From an uncultured Lachnospiraceae bacterium (GTDB lineage Bacteria; Bacillota; Clostridia; Lachnospirales; Lachnospiraceae), in NCBI GenBank assembly GCA_947643615.1, contig CANRWO010000001.1, forward strand, positions 59,251 through 123,250: 64,000 nucleotides of DNA. The letters run 5' to 3'. The position numbers and the translations under genes are program-made. The number at the start of each line of letters is the position of its first letter. Position 1 is the stretch's first letter. The notes under the pieces were generated by a model. It was given only the letters and a program-made list of their open reading frames with translations. It had not been told where the DNA came from and made no database searches. This document shows positions 37,688-46,120 of the stretch, piece after piece.

Positions 37688-37966
37688 TTGAAAGTAACAG
37701 CAAAAATTACAAAGAACTTTACGGATGCAGGAAAACTGAAAGCGTTCGCCACGGTATGTCTGGCGGACGCTTTTTTAGTGACCGGCATCAGGGTTGTGGA
37801 GTGCGAAAAAGGGATCACTGTGTTCATGCCCAGCATGAAGGACAAGGAGGACGAGTACCGGGATGTATGTTTCCCGATCAAGCCGGAGCTGCGCAGCCAG
37901 ATCAATACGGCTGTATTGAATGCCTACGATGCAAGCCAGAAGGAAAACGAAACAGATGAGGAATAG
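37688..37966 (+). CDS. SpoVG-like protein
   Basis: The 92-residue protein matches SpoVG: VTAKITKNFTDAGKLKAFATV, LADAFLVTGIRVVE, and KGITVFMPSMKDKEDEYRDVCFPI. Chromosomal SpoVG binds nucleic acid and affects division and virulence genes. On an element it may be a regulator or a single-strand or RNA-binding factor. GTG at 37682 is one base behind AGGGAGG; TTG at 37688 has 7-nt spacing from GGAGG and is the better start. Confidence 0.8.
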   Translation: MKVTAKITKNFTDAGKLKAFATVCLADAFLVTGIRVVECEKGITVFMPSMKDKEDEYRDVCFPIKPELRSQINTAVLNAYDASQKENETDEE

Positions 37967-38002
37967 CAGAACAGAGATTATGCAAAAGGGAGGTGGCCTG
38001 GA

Positions 38003-38848
38003 GTGGAGGTTATATTGGTACTCCTTATCGTGGCGATTTTAAACGGGGCAATAGTCTACATTGACTCAATGCTGCAGGACCTGGTGCCCATGACGCTATA
38101 TGCCGACCGGTATATGCTGACGGCAAACGGCGGGAGTATGATTGATACGCTTTTTGATATTCTGCTGGGATTTGGAGTATCTCTGATTATTCTGAAATTC
38201 CTGAAAAAAGGTTTTGAGTGCTATGTTATGTGGACGGACGGGGATCCTGACACGGAACCCATCAGTATTGTCATCCGCTTTATGCAGGCGGTGGTGGTAG
38301 CCGTTTGTTTCCCGATTCTGTACGGCTGGATGGCGAAGGCCGCAGAGGGCCTGATTGATGACCTGCTGGTAGCGATAGGAGCCTCCACGGATTATGACTG
38401 GCAGACATGGGTAAACGGTATTTCATCGTTGGGGCTGGTGACGGCCATCTTTGGACTGATCTTTGTCATTTGCTATTTTATTCTGTATTTCCAGTTCCTG
38501 ATGAGAGGGCTGGAAATCATGATTCTGCGGATCGGTATGCCCATGGCCTGCGTGGGGCTTTTGGATAACGATAAAGGGATATTTAAAACCTATATCAACA
38601 AGTTTTTCCAAAGCACCCTTGCGGTGGTAATCCAGATCTGTCTCTGTAAGCTGGGGGTAGGAATGATGCTGAATGTGGGCATCAACATGAATGTGTTCTG
38701 GGGGCTGGCCTGTCTGGTGCTTGCCATCAAGACGCCCGCATTCCTGCGTGACTTCCTTGTGCCCACAGGCGGAGGGGCAGGCGGTGTAATCAACAATGTA
38801 TACCACTCCGTGCGGCTGGTGGGAATGGTAAAAGGCATGGCAAAGTAA
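38003..38848 (+). CDS. VirB6/TrbL-like integral membrane protein
   Basis: The 281-residue protein has about six membrane segments (N-terminal VILVLLIVAILNGAIVYI, others near 50, 90, 145, 180 and 230) and the sequence WTDGDPDTEPISIVIRF between segments. This membrane-rich protein of VirB6/TrbL type is the usual channel component between the coupling protein and the PrgI/VirB4 genes in Gram-positive systems. Assignment rests on topology and position rather than a sharp motif. Confidence 0.7.
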   Translation: MEVILVLLIVAILNGAIVYIDSMLQDLVPMTLYADRYMLTANGGSMIDTLFDILLGFGVSLIILKFLKKGFECYVMWTDGDPDTEPISIVIRFMQAVVVAVCFPILYGWMAKAAEGLIDDLLVAIGASTDYDWQTWVNGISSLGLVTAIFGLIFVICYFILYFQFLMRGLEIMILRIGMPMACVGLLDNDKGIFKTYINKFFQSTLAVVIQICLCKLGVGMMLNVGINMNVFWGLACLVLAIKTPAFLRDFLVPTGGGAGGVINNVYHSVRLVGMVKGMAK

Positions 38849-38891
38849 GTGGCGCAAATATGCAGGACAAAAACTCACGGGAACAGAAAGG

Positions 38892-39107
38892 ATGGAATAT
38901 TTGAATGTAGATGATATTTCCAAAGCTATAATCGGCCTGATCCGGGCGGGTGCGGTATTTCGGTTTGTATACTGCATGGTACGTCTGCAGGGGGCGGAAG
39001 AGGAACAGGCGCAATATCGGAAGAGGGCAAAAAATACGGTATTGTTCTATGTCATAGCCGAAAGCATCTGGCAGATCAGGGATATTGTGATGTATTACTA
39101 TAAGTGA
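38892..39107 (+). CDS. Small hypothetical protein of the transfer cluster
   Basis: The 71-residue protein has a moderately hydrophobic helix (AIIGLIRAGAVFRFVYCMV) and a second helical part; it could be a small membrane-associated T4SS component. ATG at 38892 overlaps the AAAGGA SD, whereas TTG at 38901 has an 8-nt spacing, so the true N-terminus may be MNVDDISKA. It lies immediately before prgI. Confidence 0.6.
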   Translation: MEYLNVDDISKAIIGLIRAGAVFRFVYCMVRLQGAEEEQAQYRKRAKNTVLFYVIAESIWQIRDIVMYYYK

Positions 39108-39119
39108 TGCGCCCACGGG

Positions 39120-39467
39120 GTGGGCCGGAAAGGAGGAAGTACGGAAGAACAGAAATGGGAGCTGTATATCCCCAGCGGGGTAAAGGCGGAAAATGAATTG
39201 TTCAACGGTTTTGGACGGAGGGAGCTTTTGCAGAGTGCTGCAGGCTCCCTTTTTGGCGGCGCCGTTGCCGCCGTGATCTGGCTGTGTACAGGAAACGTGG
39301 CGTTTACGGTGGTTGCGGTCCTGACAGGAATCTTTGGGAGTGTGATGATGTGTACCAGGGACCAGAACAATCAGAGTGTGGTCGATCAGATTGGGAACAT
39401 TGTGCGTTTTGCAAGAAACCAGCAGATTTACCCTTACCGGGCTTTAATCGAATGGGGTATATGGTGA
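39120..39467 (+). CDS. PrgI/VirB3-like inner membrane protein
   Basis: The 115-residue protein has YIPSGVKAENELFNGFGRREL, then two membrane segments (GSLFGGAVAAVIWLC and FTVVAVLTGIFGSVMM), the PrgI pattern. PrgI works with the VirB4 ATPase, and in Tn916/Tn1549-like elements prgI directly precedes virB4. Here 12.6 kb intervene. The frame opens with GTG at 39120, but the strong SD AAAGGAGG (39129-39136) points to codons near 39141 (ACG), so the start is unsettled. Confidence 0.8.
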   Translation: MGRKGGSTEEQKWELYIPSGVKAENELFNGFGRRELLQSAAGSLFGGAVAAVIWLCTGNVAFTVVAVLTGIFGSVMMCTRDQNNQSVVDQIGNIVRFARNQQIYPYRALIEWGIW

Positions 39468-39604
39468 GACGGAAACAAAATTACCAATTCAATATGGATG
39501 CTATTCTGCCGGAAGAGAGAAAAGGAGATGTGAATACCTCTCAAACCAAAACAGGAGGTCTGTTTGGAATTTTTGGATTTATTCAGTGGAATAGGCGGCT
39601 TTAG
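39461..39604 (+). CDS. Possible small protein between prgI and the C5 methyltransferase
   Basis: A 47-residue frame starts at ATG 39461, overlapping the prgI stop, with MVRRKQNYQFNMDAILPEERK and a Gly/Phe-rich end. It stops inside the methyltransferase gene. There is no clear SD; it could be a leader peptide, a remnant of a displaced virB4 start, or spurious. Confidence 0.3.
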   Translation: MVRRKQNYQFNMDAILPEERKGDVNTSQTKTGGLFGIFGFIQWNRRL

Positions 39605-41042
39605 AAGAGGATTGGAACGGAGCGGACACAAATGTGCCGGTCATGTGGAAATCGACAGGTATGCGAACATCAGTTACATGGCAATGTACGGCCTTGCTCC
39701 CTGTAAGTACGGAAAATGCGGAGAAGGAAACTGTTGCCGGATATGCAGTAAGGAGGTAAGTGAACACTGTGACGGAAATCATTGCAAAGGCGAATGGTTC
39801 GCCAAAGACATTAAGCAGCTCTCAGCAGGAGAGATTCCAAGAGCTGAAATCTGGACTTTCGGCTTTCCTTGCACAGACATTTCCCTGTCAGGAAAGCGGG
39901 CAGGTCTTGCCGGAGAGCGAAGTGGATTATTTTTTACGGTTGCTGGTCTGCTCAAAAGCACGTCGGCCCAAGATAGACCCCGCATCCTTATCGTTGAGAA
40001 TGTTAAGCATCTTCTGTCAAGCAAGGGAGGCGGGGATTTTACCGCCGTTCTGCTTAACTTATGGCAAGCAGGGTATGACCTTGAATGGCAGTGTGTCAAC
40101 AGTAAGGACTTCGGTGTCCCCCAGCACAGGGAGCGGGTGTACCTTGTTGGACATCTTGGAGGAATCCGTGGACGAAAAATATTTCCTATCAGCGGAACAA
40201 ACACAGCGTCTGTTAAAGAAATTATAGGGGGACACCAGGGGAGCCGGGTTTATGATTCAGGCGGGCTCTCTGTTACCTTGACGGCTCAGGGGGGCGGAGC
40301 GGGAGGAAAGACGGGTCTGTACCTCTGTGAGACAAAGAAACCGGAGGAATGGATGGAATGCCTGCAGGAGAACGGCAGGGAGGTATGCGGTGCGCTTAAT
40401 TATGCCGGGTTTCTGACGCAGAAGAAGGAGCCGGATATGACAGGAATATCTCGGTGTCTGGTGTCCCACTACAATGCGGGGATCACAAGGTTTGGGGAAA
40501 GTTCCGGTGTGCTGCACTGTAAAGCATGTGACGAAAAGTGCGTACAGGCAAGGGCAGCCCTGCTGGAGAGTGAGAATGAGAAACAGAACGGCAGGGGGGG
40601 TCAGAAAGAGGGGGAACCGGGATTTACCCTGACCGCTGTTGACCGCCAAGGTGTGATGCTGCTGGAATGCCCGTACCAGAACGGTATGCCTGTCAGGGCG
40701 GCGACCAGACAGGGCTATGTGCTGGCAAGGCATGGGGACGGGATCAGTCTGACTTATCCTAACAGCAAATTCAGAAGAGGGCGGGTAGGGAAACAGTGTT
40801 CTCAGACGCTTTTGACAGAGGGCGGCATGGGGGTGGTGGTCTACTGCCGTATCCGCAGGCTTACTCCCAGAGAGTGTTTCAGGCTGCAGGCATTCGAGGA
40901 TTTTCTGTTCGACCGGGCCAGAGCCGCAGGGATCAGCGACGCACAGCTCTACAAGCAGGCAGGCAATTCCGTGACGGTCAATATTGTCTATGAGATTGGA
41001 AAGCGGCTTGCGGAAATGGAGGATAATATCCTTGAAATTTAA
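39564..41042 (+). CDS. dcm: C5 cytosine-specific DNA methyltransferase
   Basis: The 492-residue protein has the C5 motifs in order: I DLFSGIGGFRRGLE (residue 4 on); IV FGFPCTDIS with catalytic Cys; VI IVENVKHLL; VIII QHRERVYLVG; and X LYKQAGNSVTVNIVYEIG at the end. A target-recognition region of about 200 residues lies between VIII and IX. A Cys-rich insertion CKYGKCGEGNCCRIC through CDGNHC sits between motifs II and IV. No restriction gene is adjacent, so it is an orphan or anti-restriction enzyme. TTG at 39564 has SD AGGAGG (39553-39558). Confidence 0.9.
   Translation: MEFLDLFSGIGGFRRGLERSGHKCAGHVEIDRYANISYMAMYGLAPCKYGKCGEGNCCRICSKEVSEHCDGNHCKGEWFAKDIKQLSAGEIPRAEIWTFGFPCTDISLSGKRAGLAGERSGLFFTVAGLLKSTSAQDRPRILIVENVKHLLSSKGGGDFTAVLLNLWQAGYDLEWQCVNSKDFGVPQHRERVYLVGHLGGIRGRKIFPISGTNTASVKEIIGGHQGSRVYDSGGLSVTLTAQGGGAGGKTGLYLCETKKPEEWMECLQENGREVCGALNYAGFLTQKKEPDMTGISRCLVSHYNAGITRFGESSGVLHCKACDEKCVQARAALLESENEKQNGRGGQKEGEPGFTLTAVDRQGVMLLECPYQNGMPVRAATRQGYVLARHGDGISLTYPNSKFRRGRVGKQCSQTLLTEGGMGVVVYCRIRRLTPRECFRLQAFEDFLFDRARAAGISDAQLYKQAGNSVTVNIVYEIGKRLAEMEDNILEI
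39760..40227 (+). CDS. Possible gene embedded in +1 frame of the C5 methyltransferase
   Basis: A 155-residue frame lies wholly inside the methyltransferase gene. It ends CTLLDILEESVDEKYFLSA and QTQRLLKKL, and has protein-like composition. AAGGAGGT stands at 39750-39757, close before GTG 39760 (3-nt spacing, shorter than ideal). Part of the resemblance to protein could be a by-product of the conserved codons for VYLVGHLGG in the main frame, so a real product is uncertain. Confidence 0.35.
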   Translation: MNTVTEIIAKANGSPKTLSSSQQERFQELKSGLSAFLAQTFPCQESGQVLPESEVDYFLRLLVCSKARRPKIDPASLSLRMLSIFCQAREAGILPPFCLTYGKQGMTLNGSVSTVRTSVSPSTGSGCTLLDILEESVDEKYFLSAEQTQRLLKKL

Positions 41043-41601
41043 CATTCTTTATGTGGATCCCCCATGGGAATATAAGGCATTCAGAAAAAAGGGACCGTGG
41101 GGCTGTGTTATCGGTCATTACCATACTATGAACAAGGAGGACATTTACGGGCTGGATATACAGTCCATAGCGGCGCCGGACTGCATTCTGTTTTTGTGGG
41201 TGACATTCCCCTGTCTGGAGCAGGGGCTGGAAACAATCAGGAGGTGGGGCTTTCATTATAAGACAGTTGGTTTCTGCTGGGTGAAGAGGTGCAGAAAACA
41301 GCAGAACAAATGGTACTGCGGGCTTGGTTTCTGGACCAGAGCTAACCCGGAATTGTGTCTGATTGCCACAAGAGGGAGACCAAAACGTGTGTCAAAGACG
41401 GTTCGTTGTATTGTAGATACACCAATGGAGGCGCACAGCAAGAAACCGGATATTGTCAGGGAAAGAATTGTGGAGTTGATGGGAGACCTGCCCAGAGCGG
41501 AACTGTTTGCAAGACAGGAATATCCGGGGTGGATATGCGTGGGTGATGAGATCGACGGCATGGACATCAGAGACAGCCTGCAGAGGTTAAAAGAAATGTG
41601 A
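41032..41601 (+). CDS. MT-A70 family adenine methyltransferase
   Basis: The 189-residue protein has the N6-adenine MT-A70 pattern: ILYVDPPWEYKA near the start with the catalytic DPPW, CILFLWVTFPCLEQ, and GFHYKTVGFCWVK, ending RAELFARQEYPGWICVGDEI. It methylates adenine in DNA, probably to protect the element or to evade host restriction. TTG at 41032 has SD GGAGG (41018-41022), and the start lies within the C5 gene end. Paired with the C5 enzyme it gives the element two orphan DNA methylases of different specificity. Confidence 0.88.
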   Translation: MKFNILYVDPPWEYKAFRKKGPWGCVIGHYHTMNKEDIYGLDIQSIAAPDCILFLWVTFPCLEQGLETIRRWGFHYKTVGFCWVKRCRKQQNKWYCGLGFWTRANPELCLIATRGRPKRVSKTVRCIVDTPMEAHSKKPDIVRERIVELMGDLPRAELFARQEYPGWICVGDEIDGMDIRDSLQRLKEM

Positions 41602-41615
41602 GGAAGGAGAAGGGT

Positions 41616-42185
41616 TTGATATGGACTATGGAATTACATAGCTTTTGCGCAGCGGTCTCCGCCAGTTTCCTGTGGGGGATGCTGATGGATATGCTGCTTA
41701 AGAGACTGACCGGTTCCGATAAGGTCAGGTATGTGGCGGTGCTGGCTGGGGCCGTCACCGCCGTATTTGTGGGAGTATACGGAATGGGACCGCATACCCT
41801 TGCCTGTATCTTGTTTGGGCAGGTGCTCTTGTATGCGGCAGCGTATGATTTTGCAACCCATACGGTGCCGGATTATGTGCCGGTGCTGATATTGCTGATT
41901 GGTCTGATGGAAGTGGAGTTTGTCCCGGCATTCCTGGGACTTGTCTTGGTGCCGTTGCCTTTTCTGGCGGCAGCGCTGATCAGGGAAGGCAGCATCGGAG
42001 GCGGGGACATCAAGCTGATGGGCGCCTGCGGCTTTGTACTGGGGGTAAGGCGGGGGTATGCTGCATTGATGCTGGGATTGTTTCTGGCCGTAGTGTTCCA
42101 GACGGCATTTGTAAAGAAACGGGACAAGGGCTTTGCGCTGGCGCCATATCTGGCGGCAGGGTGCCTGCTTGCTCAGTTGCTATAA
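41616..42185 (+). CDS. A24 family prepilin peptidase (TadV/CpaA-like)
   Basis: The 189-residue membrane protein has the aspartate motifs of A24 peptidases: the YDFATHTVPDY region (Asp near 68) and GGGDIKLMGACG (GxGD, about 133). Prepilin peptidases cut and often N-methylate type IV and Tad prepilins. It is the first of the Tad genes and would process pilins encoded at 37264, 48050 and 48471. TTG at 41616 follows AAGGAG (41604-41609) with 6-nt spacing; ATG at 41628 is an alternative. Confidence 0.85.
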   Translation: MIWTMELHSFCAAVSASFLWGMLMDMLLKRLTGSDKVRYVAVLAGAVTAVFVGVYGMGPHTLACILFGQVLLYAAAYDFATHTVPDYVPVLILLIGLMEVEFVPAFLGLVLVPLPFLAAALIREGSIGGGDIKLMGACGFVLGVRRGYAALMLGLFLAVVFQTAFVKKRDKGFALAPYLAAGCLLAQLL

Positions 42186-42215
42186 AAAAGAAATTGGAAA
42201 TCGGAGGAAAAAGAA

Positions 42216-43040
42216 GTGAAAAATTTAATGAAGAATCGTATTGTGATTGGCCTGATCTGCATCATTCTTTCGCTGGTGATCTGTTTTGGCCTGACGCCTA
42301 TGTTCAACAATGCTTTGAAATCAAAGGTGTCTCTGGTTCGGGTGAATGCGGAGATCCGCAAGGGCGATCAAATCACGGAGAAGATGCTGACAACCGTGGA
42401 GGTGGGAGGGTATAACCTGCCCGGAAATGTGGTTTACAGGATGGAGGATGTGGTCGGGCGGTATGCCAACACGGACCTTTACAGAGGGGATTATATTTTA
42501 GAGAGCAAACTGTCGGACACTCCCATGCTTAAGAATGCCTATCTGAGCGGGCTAAACGGGGAGAACCTTGCTATTTCCGTCAGTATCAAATCCTTTGCCG
42601 CCGGATTGTCTGGAAAGCTGGAGGCAGGGGATATTGTGACGCTCTTTGCCTCGGATGTAGGCGATATGAGGGAGACGCTCATGCTGCCTGAGCTTAAATA
42701 TGTGGAGATCATTGCGGCTACGGCAAGCAGCGGGGCGGACAGTGATGTGCAGGCAGATGCGGAAAATGGGGAAGAGCAGGAACTGGCATCCACTCTCACA
42801 GTGCTGGTTGCGCCGGAGCAGGCAAGGCTCCTTGCGGAGCTGGAACAGAAGGGGAAGATCCATGCAGCCCTGGTTTTCCGTGGAGACAGTACGCAGGCCC
42901 GGAAGTTTTTGGAGGAACAGCGGAAGGTCCTGGAAGAACTGTATGTAGAGGAAGAAACGGAAACCGGGGAGACGGGGACGGCGGAGGAAACGGAAGAGCC
43001 CATTGTGGACGGAGCGGAAGTAAACGCAGGAGGACAGTAG
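42216..43040 (+). CDS. CpaB/SAF-domain Flp pilus assembly protein
   Basis: The 274-residue protein has one N-terminal membrane segment (residues 6-27) and a SAF domain: VSLVRVNAEIRKGDQITEKML and then VVGRYANTDLYRGDYIL, the CpaB/RcpC pattern. In Tad systems CpaB/RcpC interacts with secretin or pilins. The C-terminal 25 residues are an acidic Glu/Thr-rich tail. GGAGG precedes ATG 42216. It lies 31 bp after the prepilin peptidase gene and 1 bp before the TadZ-like gene. Confidence 0.8.
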   Translation: MKNLMKNRIVIGLICIILSLVICFGLTPMFNNALKSKVSLVRVNAEIRKGDQITEKMLTTVEVGGYNLPGNVVYRMEDVVGRYANTDLYRGDYILESKLSDTPMLKNAYLSGLNGENLAISVSIKSFAAGLSGKLEAGDIVTLFASDVGDMRETLMLPELKYVEIIAATASSGADSDVQADAENGEEQELASTLTVLVAPEQARLLAELEQKGKIHAALVFRGDSTQARKFLEEQRKVLEELYVEEETETGETGTAEETEEPIVDGAEVNAGGQ

Positions 43041-43041
43041 G

Positions 43042-43872
43042 ATGGAGCAACACGGAAATATGCTTGCCATTGCAGGGAGCCCCGGCAGCGGCAAGACCAC
43101 GCTTGCGGTAAAGCTGGCGGCGGAAATTGCGGGGAAAAGAAAGAATGTGATCCTGGTGTGCGGCGATCCCTTTGTGCCGTCCATCCCGTTTCTGCTCCCC
43201 ATGGAGGGGGAACAGGAGGTGTCTCTGGGAGCGCTCCTTACGGCTCCGGCGCTGACCCAGGATCAAATACTGAGAGCCTGTGTGCCGGTTCCGGGCTGTG
43301 AATATGCCAGCCTGCTGGGGTATAAGCTGGGGGAAAACCTGATGTCCTACCCTAAAGTCACAAGGGAGCGGGCAGTGGAATTTCTGGTATGCTTAAGGCA
43401 TCTGGCGGATTATGTGATCCTGGACTTAACCTCCGTTTTCGAGGCGGATGTCTTTTCCATTCTTGCCATGGAGATGGCGGATCGGGTGCTGAGGGTGGGA
43501 ACTTCCAATCTGCGGGGCATATCCTATTACCGCTCTCATGCGGGTATGCTGGAGGGGCGGGCGGACAGGGGAAAATACCTGAATGCTATCGGAAATTATA
43601 AGGCGGGGCAGGAATGGGAGAGCGTCGCAGGGCAGTATGGCGGGGCAGCCTTTCTCTTTCCCTATGTGGCGGAACTGGAAAAGCAGTATGACGAGGGGCG
43701 TCTGTGGGAGGCCATGATTTCCAGGGAGGCCCCTCAGTTTGAAAAAGAGGTGAAAAAACTTCTGGCGGAGGCTTTTGGACTGCGGGAGGCAAGGCAAAGC
43801 GCCGGAAACCCGGAAAAAAAGAAATTGGTGGTGCGCAGTCCTTTTGTCTGGAAGAATAAGGGCGAGTTTTAA
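43042..43872 (+). CDS. TadZ/CpaE-like ATPase
   Basis: The 276-residue protein has the P-loop AGSPGSGKTTLAVKLA (about 10-25) and a Walker B-like strand YVILDLTS (about 124-131). In Tad systems TadZ/CpaE localises the pilus machine to a pole. It starts 1 bp after the CpaB gene and is 14 bp before tadA, so all three are one transcript. Confidence 0.75.
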   Translation: MEQHGNMLAIAGSPGSGKTTLAVKLAAEIAGKRKNVILVCGDPFVPSIPFLLPMEGEQEVSLGALLTAPALTQDQILRACVPVPGCEYASLLGYKLGENLMSYPKVTRERAVEFLVCLRHLADYVILDLTSVFEADVFSILAMEMADRVLRVGTSNLRGISYYRSHAGMLEGRADRGKYLNAIGNYKAGQEWESVAGQYGGAAFLFPYVAELEKQYDEGRLWEAMISREAPQFEKEVKKLLAEAFGLREARQSAGNPEKKKLVVRSPFVWKNKGEF

Positions 43873-43886
43873 GGAGGGGTGGAGAG

Positions 43887-45248
43887 ATGCAGGAAATATT
43901 GAATATACATGAGACTGCCGGGCTGCTGAATAAGAACGTGGTATACCGCACGTTTCCGGAAGTGTTAAAGGATGTGCAGGAATACATATCCAGACATTTT
44001 GCGTCGGTACTCCGTGACAACCCGGATGAGAACAGGGAGCTGATACAGTCCTATATCGGGAAGTATCTGGAGCAGAGCGGCGCAGGCGTGGAGGGAATGG
44101 AGCAGGGGGAACTCTGTGAACTCCTTTACGGGGAAATGACGGGCTTTTCTTTCCTGACGCGCTACCTGTACCGGGAGGATGTGGAAGAAATCAATATCAA
44201 TCAGTGGCGGGATGTGAAGATTACTTATTCCAGCGGGGAGATCATTCCGGCAAAGGAGCGTTTTAACAGCGCCGGTCATGCGGTGGATGTCATCAGAAGG
44301 CTTTTGCATAAGTCAGGCATGATCTTTGACAATGCCCAGACCATTGTGGTGGGACATCTGAACAACAAGATCCGTATCACGGTCATGGGAGACGGTGTCA
44401 TTGACAGAGAGAAAGGACTGGCGGTATCCATCCGCATCGTCAATCCGAAGAAACTGACAAAAGAGCAGTTTGTCAGTTTCGGGACAGCCACAGAGGAAAT
44501 GCTGGACCTGCTTGCCATGTGTTTTACCCATGGCGTTTCCATGTGCATCACCGGGGCGACTTCTTCGGGAAAGACCACGCTGATGAGCTGGATTTTGGGA
44601 GAAGTGCCCTATAACAAGCGTATTGTCACCATAGAGCAGGGCTGCCGGGAGTTTGACCTGACGGCAGAGGATGGAAACGGGAATGTGCTCAACAATGTGG
44701 TTCATCTGGTGACCAGGTTTTCCGATGATCCCAGACAGAATATAGATATGGTAAAACTGTTGGAGACCACTCTCACCATTAACCCGGACTGCATTGCGGT
44801 GGCGGAGATGAAGGGCGGGGAGAGTATGCAGGCCATCAACGCCGCCAACACCGGGCATTCCGTGATTACCACCATCCATGCCAATTCCTGTGAAGATACT
44901 TATTACCGCATGGTGACGCTGTGCAAGCAGGAACAGCCCGGCATGGACGATGCCACGCTGCAGAGCCTTGCCACCAAAGCGTTTCCCATCGTGGCCTTTG
45001 CCAAGAGGCTGGAGGACAATTCCAGGAGAATCATGGAGATCACGGAGTGCGAGACCCTGCCAGACGGCGGGAAGAAGATGCGTACCCTGTACCGGTTCCG
45101 TATCACGGACAATATCACAGCGGAGGGGAAAACAAAGATTATAGGGCATTATGAAAAGGTGGAAAATCTTTCGGAAAGCCTGCAAAAGCGGCTCCGGGAG
45201 AACGGACTGCCGCTCAGGATGCAGGAGCAGTTTACAGCAGAGCGGTAA
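43887..45248 (+). CDS. tadA: CpaF/TadA secretion ATPase
   Basis: The 453-residue protein is a PilT/VirB11-type ATPase: Walker A GATSSGKTTLMSW (from about 223), the Asp-box VTIEQGCREFDL, and the Walker B-like CIAVAEMKGGESMQ, with GHSVITTIHANS after it. The N-terminal 100 residues match the CpaF-specific domain. It powers extension and retraction of Tad pili. SD AAGGAGG precedes the start. Confidence 0.9.
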   Translation: MQEILNIHETAGLLNKNVVYRTFPEVLKDVQEYISRHFASVLRDNPDENRELIQSYIGKYLEQSGAGVEGMEQGELCELLYGEMTGFSFLTRYLYREDVEEININQWRDVKITYSSGEIIPAKERFNSAGHAVDVIRRLLHKSGMIFDNAQTIVVGHLNNKIRITVMGDGVIDREKGLAVSIRIVNPKKLTKEQFVSFGTATEEMLDLLAMCFTHGVSMCITGATSSGKTTLMSWILGEVPYNKRIVTIEQGCREFDLTAEDGNGNVLNNVVHLVTRFSDDPRQNIDMVKLLETTLTINPDCIAVAEMKGGESMQAINAANTGHSVITTIHANSCEDTYYRMVTLCKQEQPGMDDATLQSLATKAFPIVAFAKRLEDNSRRIMEITECETLPDGGKKMRTLYRFRITDNITAEGKTKIIGHYEKVENLSESLQKRLRENGLPLRMQEQFTAER

Positions 45249-45259
45249 AGGAGGTGCAG

Positions 45260-46117
45260 ATGAGTCTTGTGGCGGTAAAAAAGCCGTATTTATTAAAAAT
45301 ATCGCTGGATGAGGACGCTCCCAATCCACGGGAAACAGACGATAACCTGGGGAACATGGTGTGCTGGCACCGGCATTACAGGCTGGGGGATGCGCACTCT
45401 TATGAGGATCCCGGCGATTTCCTGCAGGAGCTTGTGGAGAAAAATGTAAGCGATGCGGAGCTGATCAGGAAGGCAAGGGCAGGCGAGATACAGGGCGTAA
45501 AACTGGAGTATGTCCGTGCGGAAAAGATATGGTCAGTGGAAAGCTATGATGCCGTGTCCCGCAAATGGGTCCGCTGGTATGAATTTGACAGGCCGTTTTC
45601 CAGATGCGAGTCACAGATTGCCGAGGCCATCCGCTCTGAAATGAGTAATCAGGCCCTGCTAAAGCTGGCAGGACAGAAGTGCTGCATTCTGCCGGTCTAC
45701 CTGTTCGATCATTCCGGTCTGCACATATCCACTCAGGATCTGACGAAGGGGCCGGATGGCCGCTGGGACGCCGGACAGGTGGGCTGGGTATATGCCGATA
45801 GGAAAGCTATCCTTGCCGGGTATGGAAAGTGCGGCCCGGAGGAAATGAAACGGGCTGAAAAAGCTCTGGCATCAGAGGTGGAGTTGTATGATAAGTATCT
45901 GTCAGGGGAGTGTTACGGATTCCAGCTTTACAAGGACGGCGAGGAAATGGACAGTTGCTGGGGCTTTTTGGGAGATTTTGAGGAAGTCAGAAAGGACATT
46001 TCGGAGTATCTGCCGGAAGAGTGCTGGAGTCTTATGGATCATCTGACGGAGGCGCCGGATATGCGGCGAATGGAGTTGGAAGATTATGAGGAATTACTGG
46101 AAGAAATGGAGGTGTGA
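45260..46117 (+). CDS. Hypothetical protein within the Tad block
   Basis: The 285-residue soluble protein, with no recognised family, lies between tadA and tadB, where Tad systems have none. It has SMEDPGDF-like loop AHSYEDPGDFLQELV, the middle QKCCILPVYLFDHSGLHIS and a conserved-looking GQVGWVYADRK. ATG at 45260 follows AAAGGAGG (45247-45254) with 5-nt spacing; GTG 45254 overlaps the SD. I make no functional call. Confidence 0.65.
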   Translation: MSLVAVKKPYLLKISLDEDAPNPRETDDNLGNMVCWHRHYRLGDAHSYEDPGDFLQELVEKNVSDAELIRKARAGEIQGVKLEYVRAEKIWSVESYDAVSRKWVRWYEFDRPFSRCESQIAEAIRSEMSNQALLKLAGQKCCILPVYLFDHSGLHISTQDLTKGPDGRWDAGQVGWVYADRKAILAGYGKCGPEEMKRAEKALASEVELYDKYLSGECYGFQLYKDGEEMDSCWGFLGDFEEVRKDISEYLPEECWSLMDHLTEAPDMRRMELEDYEELLEEMEV

Positions 46118-46120
46118 TGT

